Numbered from the stretch's first letter, positions 25,243 through 37,346 are shown. The stretch: DNA of 64,000 nt from Mycolicibacterium brisbanense (GCF_001570425.1 NZ_BCSX01000011.1:62001-126000), one strand, 5' to 3'. A program made the numbers and translations. The notes: generated by a model not told the origin, from the sequence alone.

Positions 25243-25668
25243 ATGGGCAACGAGATCAATGTCACCGTCACATCGTGCGTCGTGCGGGTGACCGACCTGA
25301 GCCGGTCCGTCGACTTCTATCGCGCCATTTTCTCGTGCCGGGTCGCGGTGCACACCGAGGACATGGCATTGCTGTTGACGCCCAAAGGCTTCCAGATCTA
25401 TCTGCACGCCAAGGAGCCTTTCCTGGAGCGCGGCATCGGTGTGCTCGGTGTGCAGCACCTGGTGTGGTCCACCGACAGTGCGGCCGACCTCGAACAGCTC
25501 ACCCGGCGCCTGCAGGCCTACGATCCCGCGACTTACGTCCACACCGATGACGAGACGGGCTTGATCTTCGTCGACGCCGTCGGGCCGGATTTCGAACGGA
25601 TCATCATCACTCACCCGAGCCCGACGGAACTGCCCCGCACCGCCATCGCCGATCGGCTGCGCGGCTGA
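25243..25668 (+). CDS. VOC (glyoxalase/bleomycin resistance) superfamily protein
   Basis: Single-domain VOC protein of 141 residues with the usual beta-alpha-beta-beta-beta pattern: VVRVTDLSRSVDFYRAIFSC in the first half and LGVQHLVWSTDSAADLEQL opening the second. Potential metal-ligand positions are the His in LGVQHLV and the Glu in DFERIII. The family includes lyases, dioxygenases and binding proteins, and no specific reaction can be assigned. It is divergent from and probably regulated by the LysR gene. Confidence 0.8.
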   Translation: MGNEINVTVTSCVVRVTDLSRSVDFYRAIFSCRVAVHTEDMALLLTPKGFQIYLHAKEPFLERGIGVLGVQHLVWSTDSAADLEQLTRRLQAYDPATYVHTDDETGLIFVDAVGPDFERIIITHPSPTELPRTAIADRLRG

Positions 25669-25698
25669 CCACTGACGTCAGATGCACATATCCCGGAC

Positions 25699-26268
25699 TC
25701 ACAGAAGCGTCGGTTGGTCAGGCGGGTAGGACACCGACGTGCCATCGACCTGTGCGAAGCGGGTGAGCGTGTGCATCCGGTAGTCATTGGCGGACAAGAT
25801 CTCCACGGCGGGAACACCGTGCGCATGCAGTGCGTCGGCGACCAAAGAGCGGTGGCAGCGCCACGGGACTGCCTCGGCACACATTATGCACGTGCGTTTT
25901 TCGCGGCCGAGCAGGATCAAGTTCTCGATCGCACGCTGGAACTCCTCGGTCTGCATGTAATCGGCGTAACCGCGAAAGCTCTTGTTCTTCCAACCCGTAT
26001 TGGGTGAGTCCTTCCGCGCGTGCCGCAACCCGCCCAACGCCGGCAGAGGCACGTATTCGATGTCGTGAGCTCTCAAGCTGGCGGACAGCTCACTGTCGTT
26101 GAACTGGGGATTGTGCCGCGAGCGTGGAATCGTGCGAATGTCGACGAGTCGTTCGACGCCGTAGCTCTTCAGCAGGGCGACAAAGGCCTCGATCGGTAGC
26201 GTCGAATGCCCGACGGTGAAGATCGCGCCGACGGGCCAATGTGCTTCTTGTGGTGGAGGTTCGGTCAT
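25699..26268 (-). CDS. DUF488 family protein
   Basis: A 189-residue DUF488 protein. Family landmarks are FTVGHSTLPIEAFVALL near the start, LVDIRTIPRSRHNPQFN, and the cysteine-containing block CIMCAEAVPWRCHRSLVADAL. The function is not established for the family. The ATG at 26268 puts the family start about twenty residues from the N-terminus. Confidence 0.85.
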   Translation of the reverse strand: MTEPPPQEAHWPVGAIFTVGHSTLPIEAFVALLKSYGVERLVDIRTIPRSRHNPQFNDSELSASLRAHDIEYVPLPALGGLRHARKDSPNTGWKNKSFRGYADYMQTEEFQRAIENLILLGREKRTCIMCAEAVPWRCHRSLVADALHAHGVPAVEILSANDYRMHTLTRFAQVDGTSVSYPPDQPTLL

Positions 26269-26441
26269 CCAGCAGCGATAACCCTCCGGACTTGTTCTAC
26301 GCCTGGATGATTCGCGGATCGCGTCAGTGCGCCCTCTCGCGCGTTGTCGCCGTCTGCAGCCTATTGCGCAATCGAAGCTGCAGACGGGTCGACCGCTGAG
26401 GTCTGTGGTTGAAATCAAGCCCGATTGACGACCGAATCGGG

Positions 26442-26846
26442 TCAGGACTTCTTGGTCTCCCAGAAGATCTTGGCGATCTCGTCGATCTTGTCGAGGAGTT
26501 GTTGCGCCACCTCCGGGTCGACCGAGCCCTTGGTGCCGGACGCACCGGCAAGCTTGGTCGCCTCGTTCACCAGCTGATGCAGCTGGGGGTACTTCTCGAA
26601 GTGGGGCGGTTTGAAATAGTCGGTCCACAGCACCCAGAGGTGGTGCTTGACCAGTTCCGAACGCTGTTCCTTGATGATCAGCGCGCGGGTGCGGAACTCG
26701 GGGTCCTCATTGGCCTGGTACTTCTCCGCGATGGCCTTGATTGATTCGGCTTCGATCCGCGCCTGAGCCGGGTCGTACACACCGCAAGGCAGATCGCAGT
26801 GTGCGCGGGCGATGACGCGAGGGGCGAGGAAGGACGGCAGTCGCAT
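26442..26846 (-). CDS. sodN: Nickel superoxide dismutase precursor
   Basis: Converts superoxide to oxygen and hydrogen peroxide in the cytoplasm using nickel. The protein is made with a short propeptide (15 residues here) that must be cut so that the histidine becomes the new N-terminus. The nickel hook HCDLPCGVY follows directly: His16, Cys17 and Cys21 supply the ligands, and DPAQARIEAESIKAI continues the family sequence. At 134 residues with a four-helix-bundle pattern it matches Streptomyces SodN. A ribosome-binding site AGGAGAG precedes the ATG at 26846. The maturation protease gene sodX is divergent, 180 bases away. Confidence 0.95.
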   Translation of the reverse strand: MRLPSFLAPRVIARAHCDLPCGVYDPAQARIEAESIKAIAEKYQANEDPEFRTRALIIKEQRSELVKHHLWVLWTDYFKPPHFEKYPQLHQLVNEATKLAGASGTKGSVDPEVAQQLLDKIDEIAKIFWETKKS

Positions 26847-27026
26847 ATGACTCTCCTGTACCAACATGAAAACTGCTGTGCGGGTAGGCAGTCCACGCAC
26901 AGAGCGGATCGATCCGTCACTGCGTCGACTCCTTGTTGTGACATTACTCCTGAACCGGATAACCAGGCTGACAAAGTGGTAAACGTTCCTTGCGGTAATC
27001 CGCATCCTTTCGCGTACGGTTCGGTC

Positions 27027-27398
27027 GTGACCTGGGCCTCGCGCGCGACGATGATGGCGGCACTCGTCGCCGCGGCGGGCGTCGGCTGGGTGTGGTCGCG
27101 GGTGTTCACCGTGGGCGTTTCCGGTCCGTCGATGGTGCCGACGCTGCATGACGGTGACGCGCTCGTGGTCTACCGGGCGCAGCGGGTGCGACCCGGTGAC
27201 CTGGTGATCGCACGGTTCGACAGCCGGCCCGATCTGCTCGTGGTCAAACGGGCCATCCGGCCGTACCGCGGCGGATGGTGGATCGAAGGGGACAACCCCC
27301 TGGTGACCGACGACTCGCGCAAGTATGGAGCGGCTACGGTGACGGCCCGGGTCTTGTTCCGGTATTGGCGGGCATCAGCGCGGCCGCCGGTCCGCTAG
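27027..27398 (+). CDS. sodX: NiSOD maturation protease (signal-peptidase-like)
   Basis: Small S26-type serine protease of 123 residues predicted to remove the SodN propeptide. The N-terminal hydrophobic helix (about residues 10-24) is followed by the catalytic Ser35 in SGPSMVPTL and the catalytic lysine around residue 74 in VVKRAIRP. EGDNPLVTDDSRKYG is the usual distal block. I chose the GTG at 27027. Divergent pairing with sodN is strong contextual support; in Streptomyces the two genes are also neighbours. Confidence 0.9.
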   Translation: MTWASRATMMAALVAAAGVGWVWSRVFTVGVSGPSMVPTLHDGDALVVYRAQRVRPGDLVIARFDSRPDLLVVKRAIRPYRGGWWIEGDNPLVTDDSRKYGAATVTARVLFRYWRASARPPVR

Positions 27399-27401
27399 GG
27401 C

Positions 27402-27428
27402 GCACCCGGCGGCCAAATACTCGGGTGC
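27402..27428 (+). terminator. Hairpin after sodX, possible terminator
   Basis: Seven-base perfect stem GCACCCG/CGGGTGC with a 13-base loop, starting four bases after the sodX stop, in the gap before the convergent FUSC gene. No T-run follows, so it would be an L-shaped (no-tail) mycobacterial terminator at best. A second, weaker hairpin (CGATTC/GAATCG) lies at 27457-27473. Confidence 0.35.
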
Positions 27429-27476
27429 CACGCCTAGGCCGTCCACGCACTGAGAACGATTCCGGGAGAATCGAAT

Positions 27477-28481
27477 TCAAGTTATGGTGGTTCGGTCCCT
27501 GATGATCAGCGCGACCATGACCGCGGCGCCGACACCGATGACGGTGTCGATGCCGCGGTAGGCGAGTAGTTCGAGCGGTGCGGCCGGTTGGGCCAGGTCG
27601 GTCATCAGCATGATCAACGGCGTGAAGAAGCCCAGTGCCACCGCATGGTGATGGGCCATGAACAGCTCGGTCGGGAACAGCAGCGCCATCACGCAAATCG
27701 CCAGCACGTACTCGCTCGGTTGCGGGATGAGCAGGATTGCGGCCACGATGAGGCCGATGAACGTCCCGCCGAGGCGGTGGATGCCGCGGCGGACGCGCCC
27801 GGTGGCGTCGGCGGCAGCCAGCGGACCGGCGGCTGCGGCCATCGCCCAGTTGGCGTGGTCCACGCCGAGTGACAGCCCCGCCGTCCCGGCTCCGGCAATG
27901 GCGATCGCGTAGCGGCCCGCGTGCATCAGCACGTCGCGGCGGTTTGGGGCGGGCGGGCGTGGCTGCCGCCGCGAACCACGCGGTGCGTCGAGAACCCCGA
28001 GCAGGATGCACAGTAAAGCCGTTGCGGCACATATGGATATCGCCGAACTGCCCGACACCCGGCCGGCTGGGACGGTGGCCACCGCGCCGAGGGCGAACAG
28101 GCCGTAGAACGGCCCCTCGGGTTTGAGGGCGAGAAAGTCAGTCGTCACCGACCCGACGGCCGCAAACGCCACCGCGGCGAGCACCAGGACAGCGGGCGCG
28201 ATGTGAGAATTGCCCAACGCGACCCCGATGGACACCCCGAGTATCAGGAACACCGCACCCTGGGTCTGGTGTGCGAGCCGACGCTGCCGCGACTCCGTCC
28301 GGCCGTACATCCCGGTGATCGCCCCGAACACCGCGTAGATCATCAAGTCAGGGCGTCCGGCCGACAACAGCGCCACACCAGGCACGGCCAACCCGATGGC
28401 CACGCGCAGCGCCGGGCGGTGATCGCCCATGGGGGGAGTCATGGCGACGCGCACCCGGGTGTACACCTGCACGGCGCGCAT
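27477..28481 (-). CDS. FUSC-family membrane protein
   Basis: Integral membrane protein of 334 residues with two blocks of hydrophobic helices, resembling the fusaric acid resistance/aromatic exporter (FUSC) family: ALRVAIGLAVPGVALL at the first helix, and in the second block RVRRGIHRLGGTFIGLIVA, which is the family signature. Lacks the long soluble domain of YccS-type proteins. Substrate unknown. The ATG at 28481 begins just before the first helix. Confidence 0.8.
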   Translation of the reverse strand: MRAVQVYTRVRVAMTPPMGDHRPALRVAIGLAVPGVALLSAGRPDLMIYAVFGAITGMYGRTESRQRRLAHQTQGAVFLILGVSIGVALGNSHIAPAVLVLAAVAFAAVGSVTTDFLALKPEGPFYGLFALGAVATVPAGRVSGSSAISICAATALLCILLGVLDAPRGSRRQPRPPAPNRRDVLMHAGRYAIAIAGAGTAGLSLGVDHANWAMAAAAGPLAAADATGRVRRGIHRLGGTFIGLIVAAILLIPQPSEYVLAICVMALLFPTELFMAHHHAVALGFFTPLIMLMTDLAQPAAPLELLAYRGIDTVIGVGAAVMVALIIRDRTTIT

Positions 28482-28714
28482 GGGTTCACTCCGATCGATC
28501 AAAGGGTTTGTCGGACAACAAAAATGAGGTTGCCGCACCGCGATGCCGTCGTCAAAGCGGAAGTTCCGAGGTGATGATCGGCGACGCCTATCGGTGCAGC
28601 GTATGGGCCGTCGATCGGCCGCGCCTATCACGCGGTCGGAGGCAAGTCTTGGACGCGACCCGGGTCGGGGGGACAGGCTTGAACCATCCGATATTCCGCA
28701 CAGAAGGAGTGACG

Positions 28715-28759
28715 ATGAAGAGATTGTTGCCCGGCCCGCCCGCCGGCCGGTACGGGTGA
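28715..28759 (+). CDS. Possible 14-residue leader peptide before hsp20
   Basis: A very short reading frame (MKRLLPGPPAGRYG) with a strong ribosome-binding site (GAAGGAG, six bases before the ATG). It ends seven bases before the GTG start of the Hsp20 gene. The strong site contrasts with the weak one in front of Hsp20, which suggests that ribosomes load here and re-initiate. It may be a leader peptide or chance. Confidence 0.4.
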   Translation: MKRLLPGPPAGRYG

Positions 28760-28766
28760 CCCGGCA

Positions 28767-29216
28767 GTGGCGGATTCGACATGGCCCGGCGGGGAAGAGC
28801 ATCCGTGGACCTTCGACTCGCTCTGCATGCAACTGTCCGGGCTGATCCGCGATTGCGCCACTGCGCCGGGGCCGCAACAGGCGTTGCCGGTCGACGTGGC
28901 AGAGACGGCAGAGGCGTATGTGATCGAGATCGAGCTGCCCGGAATCACCACGAGCGACGTGCGTGTCGACGTCGTGGGCAATGAGATTCGCGTCCGCGGG
29001 GATGTCCCGCGTCGCGACAACGCCGGGAAACTCCGCTATCACACCCGGCGCGAGGGCCACTTCGACAACCAAGTCGCATTGCCCAGCGACGTCGACCCCC
29101 TGCGCACCGCTGCCACGCTGCGCGACGGTGTGCTGACGGTACGCGCACCCAAGGCTGCCGATGACGGGCTGGCGGCCGTCGAACCGGTGGCGGTACCCGT
29201 GACGGGCCCGCTATGA
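28767..29216 (+). CDS. Small heat-shock protein, Hsp20 family
   Basis: ATP-independent holdase of 149 residues. The alpha-crystallin domain spans about residues 40-130 (LPVDVAETAEAYVIEIELPG, then GNEIRVRGDVP) and the final strand has LRDGVLTVRAPKA. The C-terminal extension lacks a clear IxI motif. GTG start. It stands about 105 bases upstream of an Hsp100 ATPase on the same strand, forming a sHsp-Hsp100 pair that would hold and then rescue aggregated proteins. Confidence 0.88.
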   Translation: MADSTWPGGEEHPWTFDSLCMQLSGLIRDCATAPGPQQALPVDVAETAEAYVIEIELPGITTSDVRVDVVGNEIRVRGDVPRRDNAGKLRYHTRREGHFDNQVALPSDVDPLRTAATLRDGVLTVRAPKAADDGLAAVEPVAVPVTGPL

Positions 29217-29251
29217 GGACCACAGTCCATTCCAAAAATGTTGTGAATCCG

Positions 29252-29286
29252 GCGATCTGGCGATGCAATGATCGATTGCAGATCGC
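29252..29286. promoter_or_regulatory. Interrupted palindrome upstream of the Hsp100 gene
   Basis: Left arm GCGATCTG and GCAAT, separated by an extra GCGAT, pair with ATTGCAGATCGC across a GATCG centre: 12 paired bases with one five-base bulge. It lies 37 bases before the Hsp100 start. It could be an operator or an mRNA hairpin. It does not match the HspR HAIR consensus I remember. Confidence 0.4.
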
Positions 29287-29322
29287 CCTTCCATCAATCC
29301 ACCATGGTTAGGAGCTTTTCTG

Positions 29323-31869
<2,547 letters not shown>

Positions 31870-31916
31870 GGTGATTCAGACTGATGAGCCGGCGTTCGCG
31901 TACTAGCCTCGACTCC

Positions 31917-34900
31917 ATGGCAGGACCGAAGTTCTTTCTCCAGTGGCCTGTGCTGCGCCAATTCAGCTCGGGTGACCTGCTGGGTCGTGGGCCCGCGGTC
32001 ACCTCCGCGCGCACGCGTGCCATCGAGCCGCGTACCTCGACTGCCGACCGGGTTGTGCAGTCGGTGTGCCCGTACTGCGCGGTGGGCTGCGGCCAGCGGG
32101 TGTACGTCAAGGGCGAGAAGGTCGTGCAGATCGAGGGCGATCCCGATTCGCCGATCTCGCGGGGGCGGCTCTGCCCGAAGGGCTCGGCCAGCGAGCAGCT
32201 GGTCAACTCGCCCGGCAGGCAGACCGAGGTGCTCTACCGCGCGCCGCGGGCCACGCAATGGCAGAAGCTGGACCTCGACACCGCCATCGACATGGTGGCC
32301 GACCGGTTCATCAAGTCGCGTCGCTATACGTGGCAGGAGCGTGACGAGCAGGGCAGGCCACTGCGCCGGACCATGGGCATCGCATCGCTCGGCGGCGCCA
32401 CGCTGGACAACGAAGAGAACTATCTGATCAAGAAACTCTTCACGGCCGCGGGCGCCATCCAGATCGAGAACCAGGCGCGTATTTGACACAGCGCCACGGT
32501 TCCCGGTCTGGGAGCCTCCTTCGGTCGCGGTGGCGCGACGCAACCCCTGCAAGACATGGCCAATGCGGACTGCATTGTCATCCAGGGCTCCAACATGGCC
32601 GAGTGCCATCCCGTGGGCTTCCAGTGGGTCACGGAAGCGAAGAAGCGCGGGGCCACCGTGATTCACGTCGATCCGCGGTTCACCCGCACCTCGGCGGTCG
32701 CTGACAAGCACATCCCGATCCGGGCCGGCTCGGACGTGGTGTTGCTCGGCGCGTTGATCAACTACATCCTGACCAACGACCTGTGGTTCAAGGAGTATGT
32801 GGTCGCCTACACCAACGCGGCCACGCTGATCAACGAGAACTACCGCGACACCGAGGATCTCGGTGGTCTGTTCTCGGGCTTCGATCCCGAGACGGGTCAG
32901 TACGACCCGTCCACGTGGTCGTACGCCGACGCCGACGGCGGGAAGATCGGGTCGCCGGGCCAGGAGGAGTCGGGCGTCAGCGCATCGCACCGGGCGTCCG
33001 GTCATCAGTACGGGAGCGGCGGCCCGCCGCTCGAACACGCCGGGGTGCAGCGCGACGACACCTTGCAGCATCCCCGGACGGTGTTCCAGATCGTCAAGCG
33101 GCACTACGCCCGCTACACCCCGGAGATGGTGCGCGACGTGTGCGGCATCAGCGTCGCCGACTTCGACTATCTGGCCCGGACCGTCACGCAGAACTCGGGC
33201 CGCGAACGCACCACGTGCTTCGCCTACGCCGTCGGTTGGACCCAACACACCCTCGGTGCCCAATTCATCCGCACCGCAACCATTTTGCAGCTGTTGCTGG
33301 GCAACGTCGGGCGTCCGGGCAGTGGCATCATGGCGCTGCGCGGGCATGCCAGCATCCAGGGCTCGACGGACATCCCGACGCTGTTCAACCTGCTGCCGGG
33401 TTATCTGCCGATGCCCAAGGCGGGCAGCCACGACACCTTCGCCGAGTACGTGGAGGCGGTCGGGTCCAAGAAGCAGAAGGGCTTCTGGGCCAACGCCGAC
33501 GCGTACGCGGTGAGCCTGCTCAAGGCGTGGTGGGGTGACGCCGCGCGGGAGGACAACGACTGGGCGTACGACTATCTGCCGCGGCTCAGCGGCCCGCACG
33601 GTACGTACCAGACGGTGATGTCGATGCTCGACGACGAGGTGGAGGGGTACTTCCTGCTCGGCCAGAATCCGGCGGTCGGGTCGGCACACGGCCGCATGCA
33701 GCGGCTCGGCATGGCGCACCTGAAATGGCTTGTGGTGCGCGATCTCAACCTCATCGAATCGGCGACCTTCTGGAAGGACTCGCCCGAGATCGCGTCGGGC
33801 GAGCTGCGCACCGAGGACATCGAGACCGAGGTGTTCTTCCTGCCCGCGGCCACCCACGTCGAGAAGGCCGGTTCATTCACCCAGACGCAGCGCCTCCTGC
33901 AGTGGCGCCATCAGGCTGTCGCCCCGCCCGGGCAGTGCCAGAGCGAGCTGGACTTCTTCTTCAAGTTGGGCCAGCGGATCCGGGCCAAGCTGGCCGGGTC
34001 GACCGACGAGCGGGACCGCCCGCTGCTCGATCTCACGTGGGACTATCCCACCGACGAGCATGGCGATCCGTTGCCCGAGTCGGTGCTCGCCGAGATCAAC
34101 GGATGCCACCTGACCGGGCCGGACGCCGGCAAGCCGTTGTCGACGTTCAACGAGCTGCGCGCCGACGGGTCGACCGCCGCGGGCTGCTGGATCTACACCG
34201 GGGTGTACGCCGACGGTGTCAATCAGGCCGCCCGCCGGGCGCCTGGCGGCGGCCCTTCACCCAGCCAGTCCGAGTGGGGCTGGGCGTGGCCGGCCGACCG
34301 GCGGATGCTCTACAACCGCGCGTCGGCCGATCCGGACGGCAAGCCGTGGAGTGAACGCAAGAAATACGTGTGGTGGGACGAGCAGCAGGGCCGCTGGGTG
34401 GGCGACGACGTGCCCGACTTCCCGGTGGACCGGGCGCCGCACAGTCAGCCCGATCCGGCGCTGGGTGGGCCTGCCGCACTGGCCGGCGACGATGCGTTCA
34501 TCATGCAGCCCGACGGCAAAGGATGGCTGTTCGCGCCGCGCGGGCTGCTCGACGGGCCGCTGCCCACGCATTACGAACCGCAGGAGTCGCCCGTCGCCAA
34601 CGCGCTCTACCCGCAGCAACAGAGTCCGTCGCGAGTCATCTTCCCGCGCAAGGACAATCTGAGCGCGCCCAGCGCCGGTGACCAGGGAGCCGACGTCTAC
34701 CCCTATGTCTTTACGACGTACCGGCTCACCGAGCACCACACGGCAGGCGGGATGAGCCGTTGGCTGCCTTACCTTTCCGAGCTGCAACCGGAGATGTTCT
34801 GCGAGGTCTCGCCGGAGCTGGCTGCCGAACGCGGCCTGGAGCCCTACGGCTGGGCCACCATCGTGTCGCCGCGTGCGGCGATCGAGGCCCGCGTGCTGGT

Positions 34901-35258
34901 GACCGAGCGCATGACGCCGCTGAATATCGGTGGCCACACGGTGCACCAGATCGGCCTGCCGTATCACTGGGGAGTCGGTGGCGACGCCGTGGTCAGCGGT
35001 GACGCCGCCAACGATCTGCTGGGCCTCACGCTCGACCCGAACGTGCAGATCCAGGAGTCCAAGGCCGGGTCGTGCGATATCCGGCCGGGCCGCAGGCCGC
35101 AGGGGCCCGCGCTGCTGCAGTTGATCGAGGAGTACCAGTCCCGGTCCGGCGCGACGACCGAGACGGACAATGTGAGGATCACCGACCCCGCGCGGGAAAT
35201 CGTCGACCCGCCGGTCGGCCGCGACGATCCGGACAAGGAAGGATGGTCACGGTGGTGA
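31917..35258 (+). CDS. fdhA: Formate dehydrogenase catalytic subunit, selenocysteine-containing
   Basis: Molybdenum/tungsten bis-MGD formate dehydrogenase, 1113 residues when the in-frame TGA at 32484-32486 is read as selenocysteine (residue 190). The context NQARI-Sec-H is that of E. coli FdnG, and the same frame continues uninterrupted for 923 codons with family sequence (ATVIHVDPRFTRTSA, GNVGRPGSG). The N-terminal [4Fe-4S] site is CPYCAVGC (Cys51, 54, 58) plus Cys86 in CPKG. No twin-arginine signal is visible, so the active site may face the cytoplasm. A SECIS hairpin follows the TGA, and selD, tRNA-Sec, selA and selB lie 5 to 10 kb downstream. The ATG at 31917 is preferred over one eleven codons upstream. 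Confidence 0.95.
32484..32536 (+). promoter_or_regulatory. SECIS element with UGA(Sec) codon
   Basis: The recoded TGA is followed 11 bases later by a seven-pair stem, GGTTCCC (32498-32504) with GGGAGCC (32510-32516), closing the loop GGTCT. As I remember it, the E. coli fdhF SECIS has the same loop on a similar stem. A second perfect stem, GCGCCAC (32491-32497) with GTGGCGC (32530-32536), stacks below it. This is the expected position and shape for recognition by SelB. Confidence 0.88.
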
Positions 35259-35277
35259 CGTCCGGGAGGGAGCGCTG

Positions 35278-36264
35278 ATGGGTCAGTTCGCGGGGCCGAG
35301 CGATCCGGCCGCCGACGCGCACTGGGCAGAGCGCACCGCGGAACGCAAGGGTTTCTTCACCGACACGTCGATCTGTATCGGTTGCAAGGCCTGCGAGGTG
35401 GCGTGCAAGGAGTGGAACCAGAACCCGCGTGACGGCGACCTCGAGCTGCTCGGCTCGTCCTACGACAACACCGGCGCGCTCGGCGCCAGCACGTGGCGCC
35501 ACGTCGCGTTCGTCGAGCAGAACCGGGACCGCATCGAGGAGGCGCGCGAGTCCGGCCGTGCCCTGGTGGGCCTCGGGATGCCCGGTATCGGCAGGCCGGT
35601 GGCGCCCATCGACACCACACCGCCCGACACCCCGGAGTTCCGCTGGCTCATGGCCTCTGACGTGTGCAAGCACTGCACGCACGCGGGCTGCCTGGATGTG
35701 TGCCCGACGGGCGCGATGTTCCGCACCGAGTTCGGCACCGTGGTGGTGCAGGCCGACGTGTGCAACGGCTGCGGCACGTGTGTTGCCGGGTGCCCCTTCG
35801 GCGTGGTGGAGCGGCGCAGCGACGGCACCTTCGCCACGACGACCGGGCCCGGTGACCGCAAAGGCGAACAGCCCGAGGTACCCAAGCGCGGCATCGCGCA
35901 GAAATGCACGCTGTGCTACGACCGGCTCGTCGAGGACGAGACCCCGGCGTGTGCGAAGACATGCCCGACGACGTCCATCAAGTTCGGCAACCACGACGAC
36001 CTCGTCGTCGAGGCCCGTGAGCGGGTGGCGCAGCTGCACGCGCAGGGCATGACCGAGGCGAGGCTCTACGGCGCCAACGAACTCGACGGGGTCGGTGGCA
36101 CGGGTTCGGTGTTCCTGCTACTCGACGAACCCGAGGTCTACGGCCTGCCGCCGGATCCGCGGGTGTGCACCGCCGATCTGATGACGATGTACAAGCGGGC
36201 CGGCATCGCCGCGCTGGGAATGGTTGCCGCGGCGGCATTTTCGTTCCTCAAAGGCAAGTCATGA
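35278..36264 (+). CDS. fdhB: Formate dehydrogenase iron-sulfur subunit
   Basis: Electron-transfer subunit of 328 residues with four cysteine clusters for [4Fe-4S] centres: CIGCKACEVAC near residue 32, CKHCTHAGCLDVCP near 131, CNGCGTCVAGCP near 162, and CTLCYDR with ACAKTCP near 213-230. A hydrophobic stretch near the C-terminus (AGIAALGMVAAAAFSFL) probably anchors it to the membrane. It moves electrons from the catalytic subunit to the NrfD-like membrane subunit, whose ATG overlaps its stop by four bases. Confidence 0.94.
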   Translation: MGQFAGPSDPAADAHWAERTAERKGFFTDTSICIGCKACEVACKEWNQNPRDGDLELLGSSYDNTGALGASTWRHVAFVEQNRDRIEEARESGRALVGLGMPGIGRPVAPIDTTPPDTPEFRWLMASDVCKHCTHAGCLDVCPTGAMFRTEFGTVVVQADVCNGCGTCVAGCPFGVVERRSDGTFATTTGPGDRKGEQPEVPKRGIAQKCTLCYDRLVEDETPACAKTCPTTSIKFGNHDDLVVEARERVAQLHAQGMTEARLYGANELDGVGGTGSVFLLLDEPEVYGLPPDPRVCTADLMTMYKRAGIAALGMVAAAAFSFLKGKS

Positions 36265-37346
36265 GCGAATTCGACAGCTATCGGCCGCCCGAGCCGCCGC
36301 GTCGTCGACGGGGCGGCGGCAAGCGGCGTCGACGCGGTGCCGGAGCAGGCGGGGACGGCGCTCGTGAGATGCCGATGGTGCCGGAGGCCGAATTCACGTC
36401 GTACTACGGCCGTCCGGTGGTCAAGCCGCCACCATGGGGTCACGAGGTCGCGGCGTATCTGTTCCTCGGTGGGGTCGCGGGCGGGTCCGGTCTGCTGGGG
36501 CTCGGTGCACAGCTGACCGGCAGGCCCAGGCTGCGGCGCAACGCACGGCTGGGAGCGCTGGGCGCCGTCGGCCTCGGCGCGGTGGCGCTGGTCGCCGATC
36601 TCGGCAGACCCGACCGGTTCTACAACATGATGCGCACCTTCAAGATCACCTCGCCGATGAGCGTGGGGTCGTGGATCCTCTCGGCGTTCAGCGGTGGGAT
36701 GGGCGTCGCGGCGGTCGCCGAAGTCGACCGCATGACAGGGGAGCGGCTGCCGCTCGGGCCGCTGCGCCCGGTGCTGCGGGCCGTCGAGGGTCCGGCCGGG
36801 CTCGAGGCAGGCGTGTTCGCCGCGCCGCTGGCCGTCTACACCGCAGTCCTGTTGTCCGACACCGCGAATCCGACGTGGAACGACGCACACCGCGACCTGC
36901 CGTTCGTGTTCGTCTCTTCCGCGAGCCTCGCTTCGGCGGGGCTGGCCATGGTCACCACGCCGGTGGCCGAGACCGGCCCGGCGCGCACGCTGGCCGCGCT
37001 CGGGGTGGTCGGCGACATCACGGCCATGAAGCTCATGGAGCGGCGCATGGACCCGGTCGCGGCCGAACCGCTGCATCACGGGACGGCGGGCGAGATGCTG
37101 CGGTGGGCCGAGCGGCTGGCCGTCGCCGGTGGGGTGGGTGCGGTGCTCGGCGGGCGCAACCGCCTCGTCGCCGCGATCTCGGGCCTGGCGTTGATGGCGG
37201 CCTCGGCGTTGACCCGGTTCGGCGTGTTCGAGGCGGGCATCCATTCCGCCAAGGACCCGCGGTACACGATCGAACCGCAGAAGCACCGGCTAGCCGCGCG
37301 GCGCGCAGCAGGCATTACCGACGACTCGATCACCACGGCGGGCTGA
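36261..37346 (+). CDS. nrfD: NrfD/PsrC-like membrane subunit
   Basis: Polytopic membrane protein of 361 residues, the likely quinone-reactive anchor of the formate dehydrogenase. A basic, Arg-rich N-terminus (about 40 residues) precedes WGHEVAAYLFLGGVAGGSGL, the NrfD family entry motif, and LVADLGRPDRFYNMMR. About eight helices follow. Together with the two upstream genes it would pass electrons from formate to the quinone pool, an inference from the subunit types. Confidence 0.9.
   Translation: MSEFDSYRPPEPPRRRRGGGKRRRRGAGAGGDGAREMPMVPEAEFTSYYGRPVVKPPPWGHEVAAYLFLGGVAGGSGLLGLGAQLTGRPRLRRNARLGALGAVGLGAVALVADLGRPDRFYNMMRTFKITSPMSVGSWILSAFSGGMGVAAVAEVDRMTGERLPLGPLRPVLRAVEGPAGLEAGVFAAPLAVYTAVLLSDTANPTWNDAHRDLPFVFVSSASLASAGLAMVTTPVAETGPARTLAALGVVGDITAMKLMERRMDPVAAEPLHHGTAGEMLRWAERLAVAGGVGAVLGGRNRLVAAISGLALMAASALTRFGVFEAGIHSAKDPRYTIEPQKHRLAARRAAGITDDSITTAG

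Noticed and set aside
32484..32486. In-frame stop splitting fdhA, as in a pseudogene
   Set aside because: The frame is the same on both sides, the context is the known selenocysteine site, a SECIS follows, and the full sel gene set is nearby.
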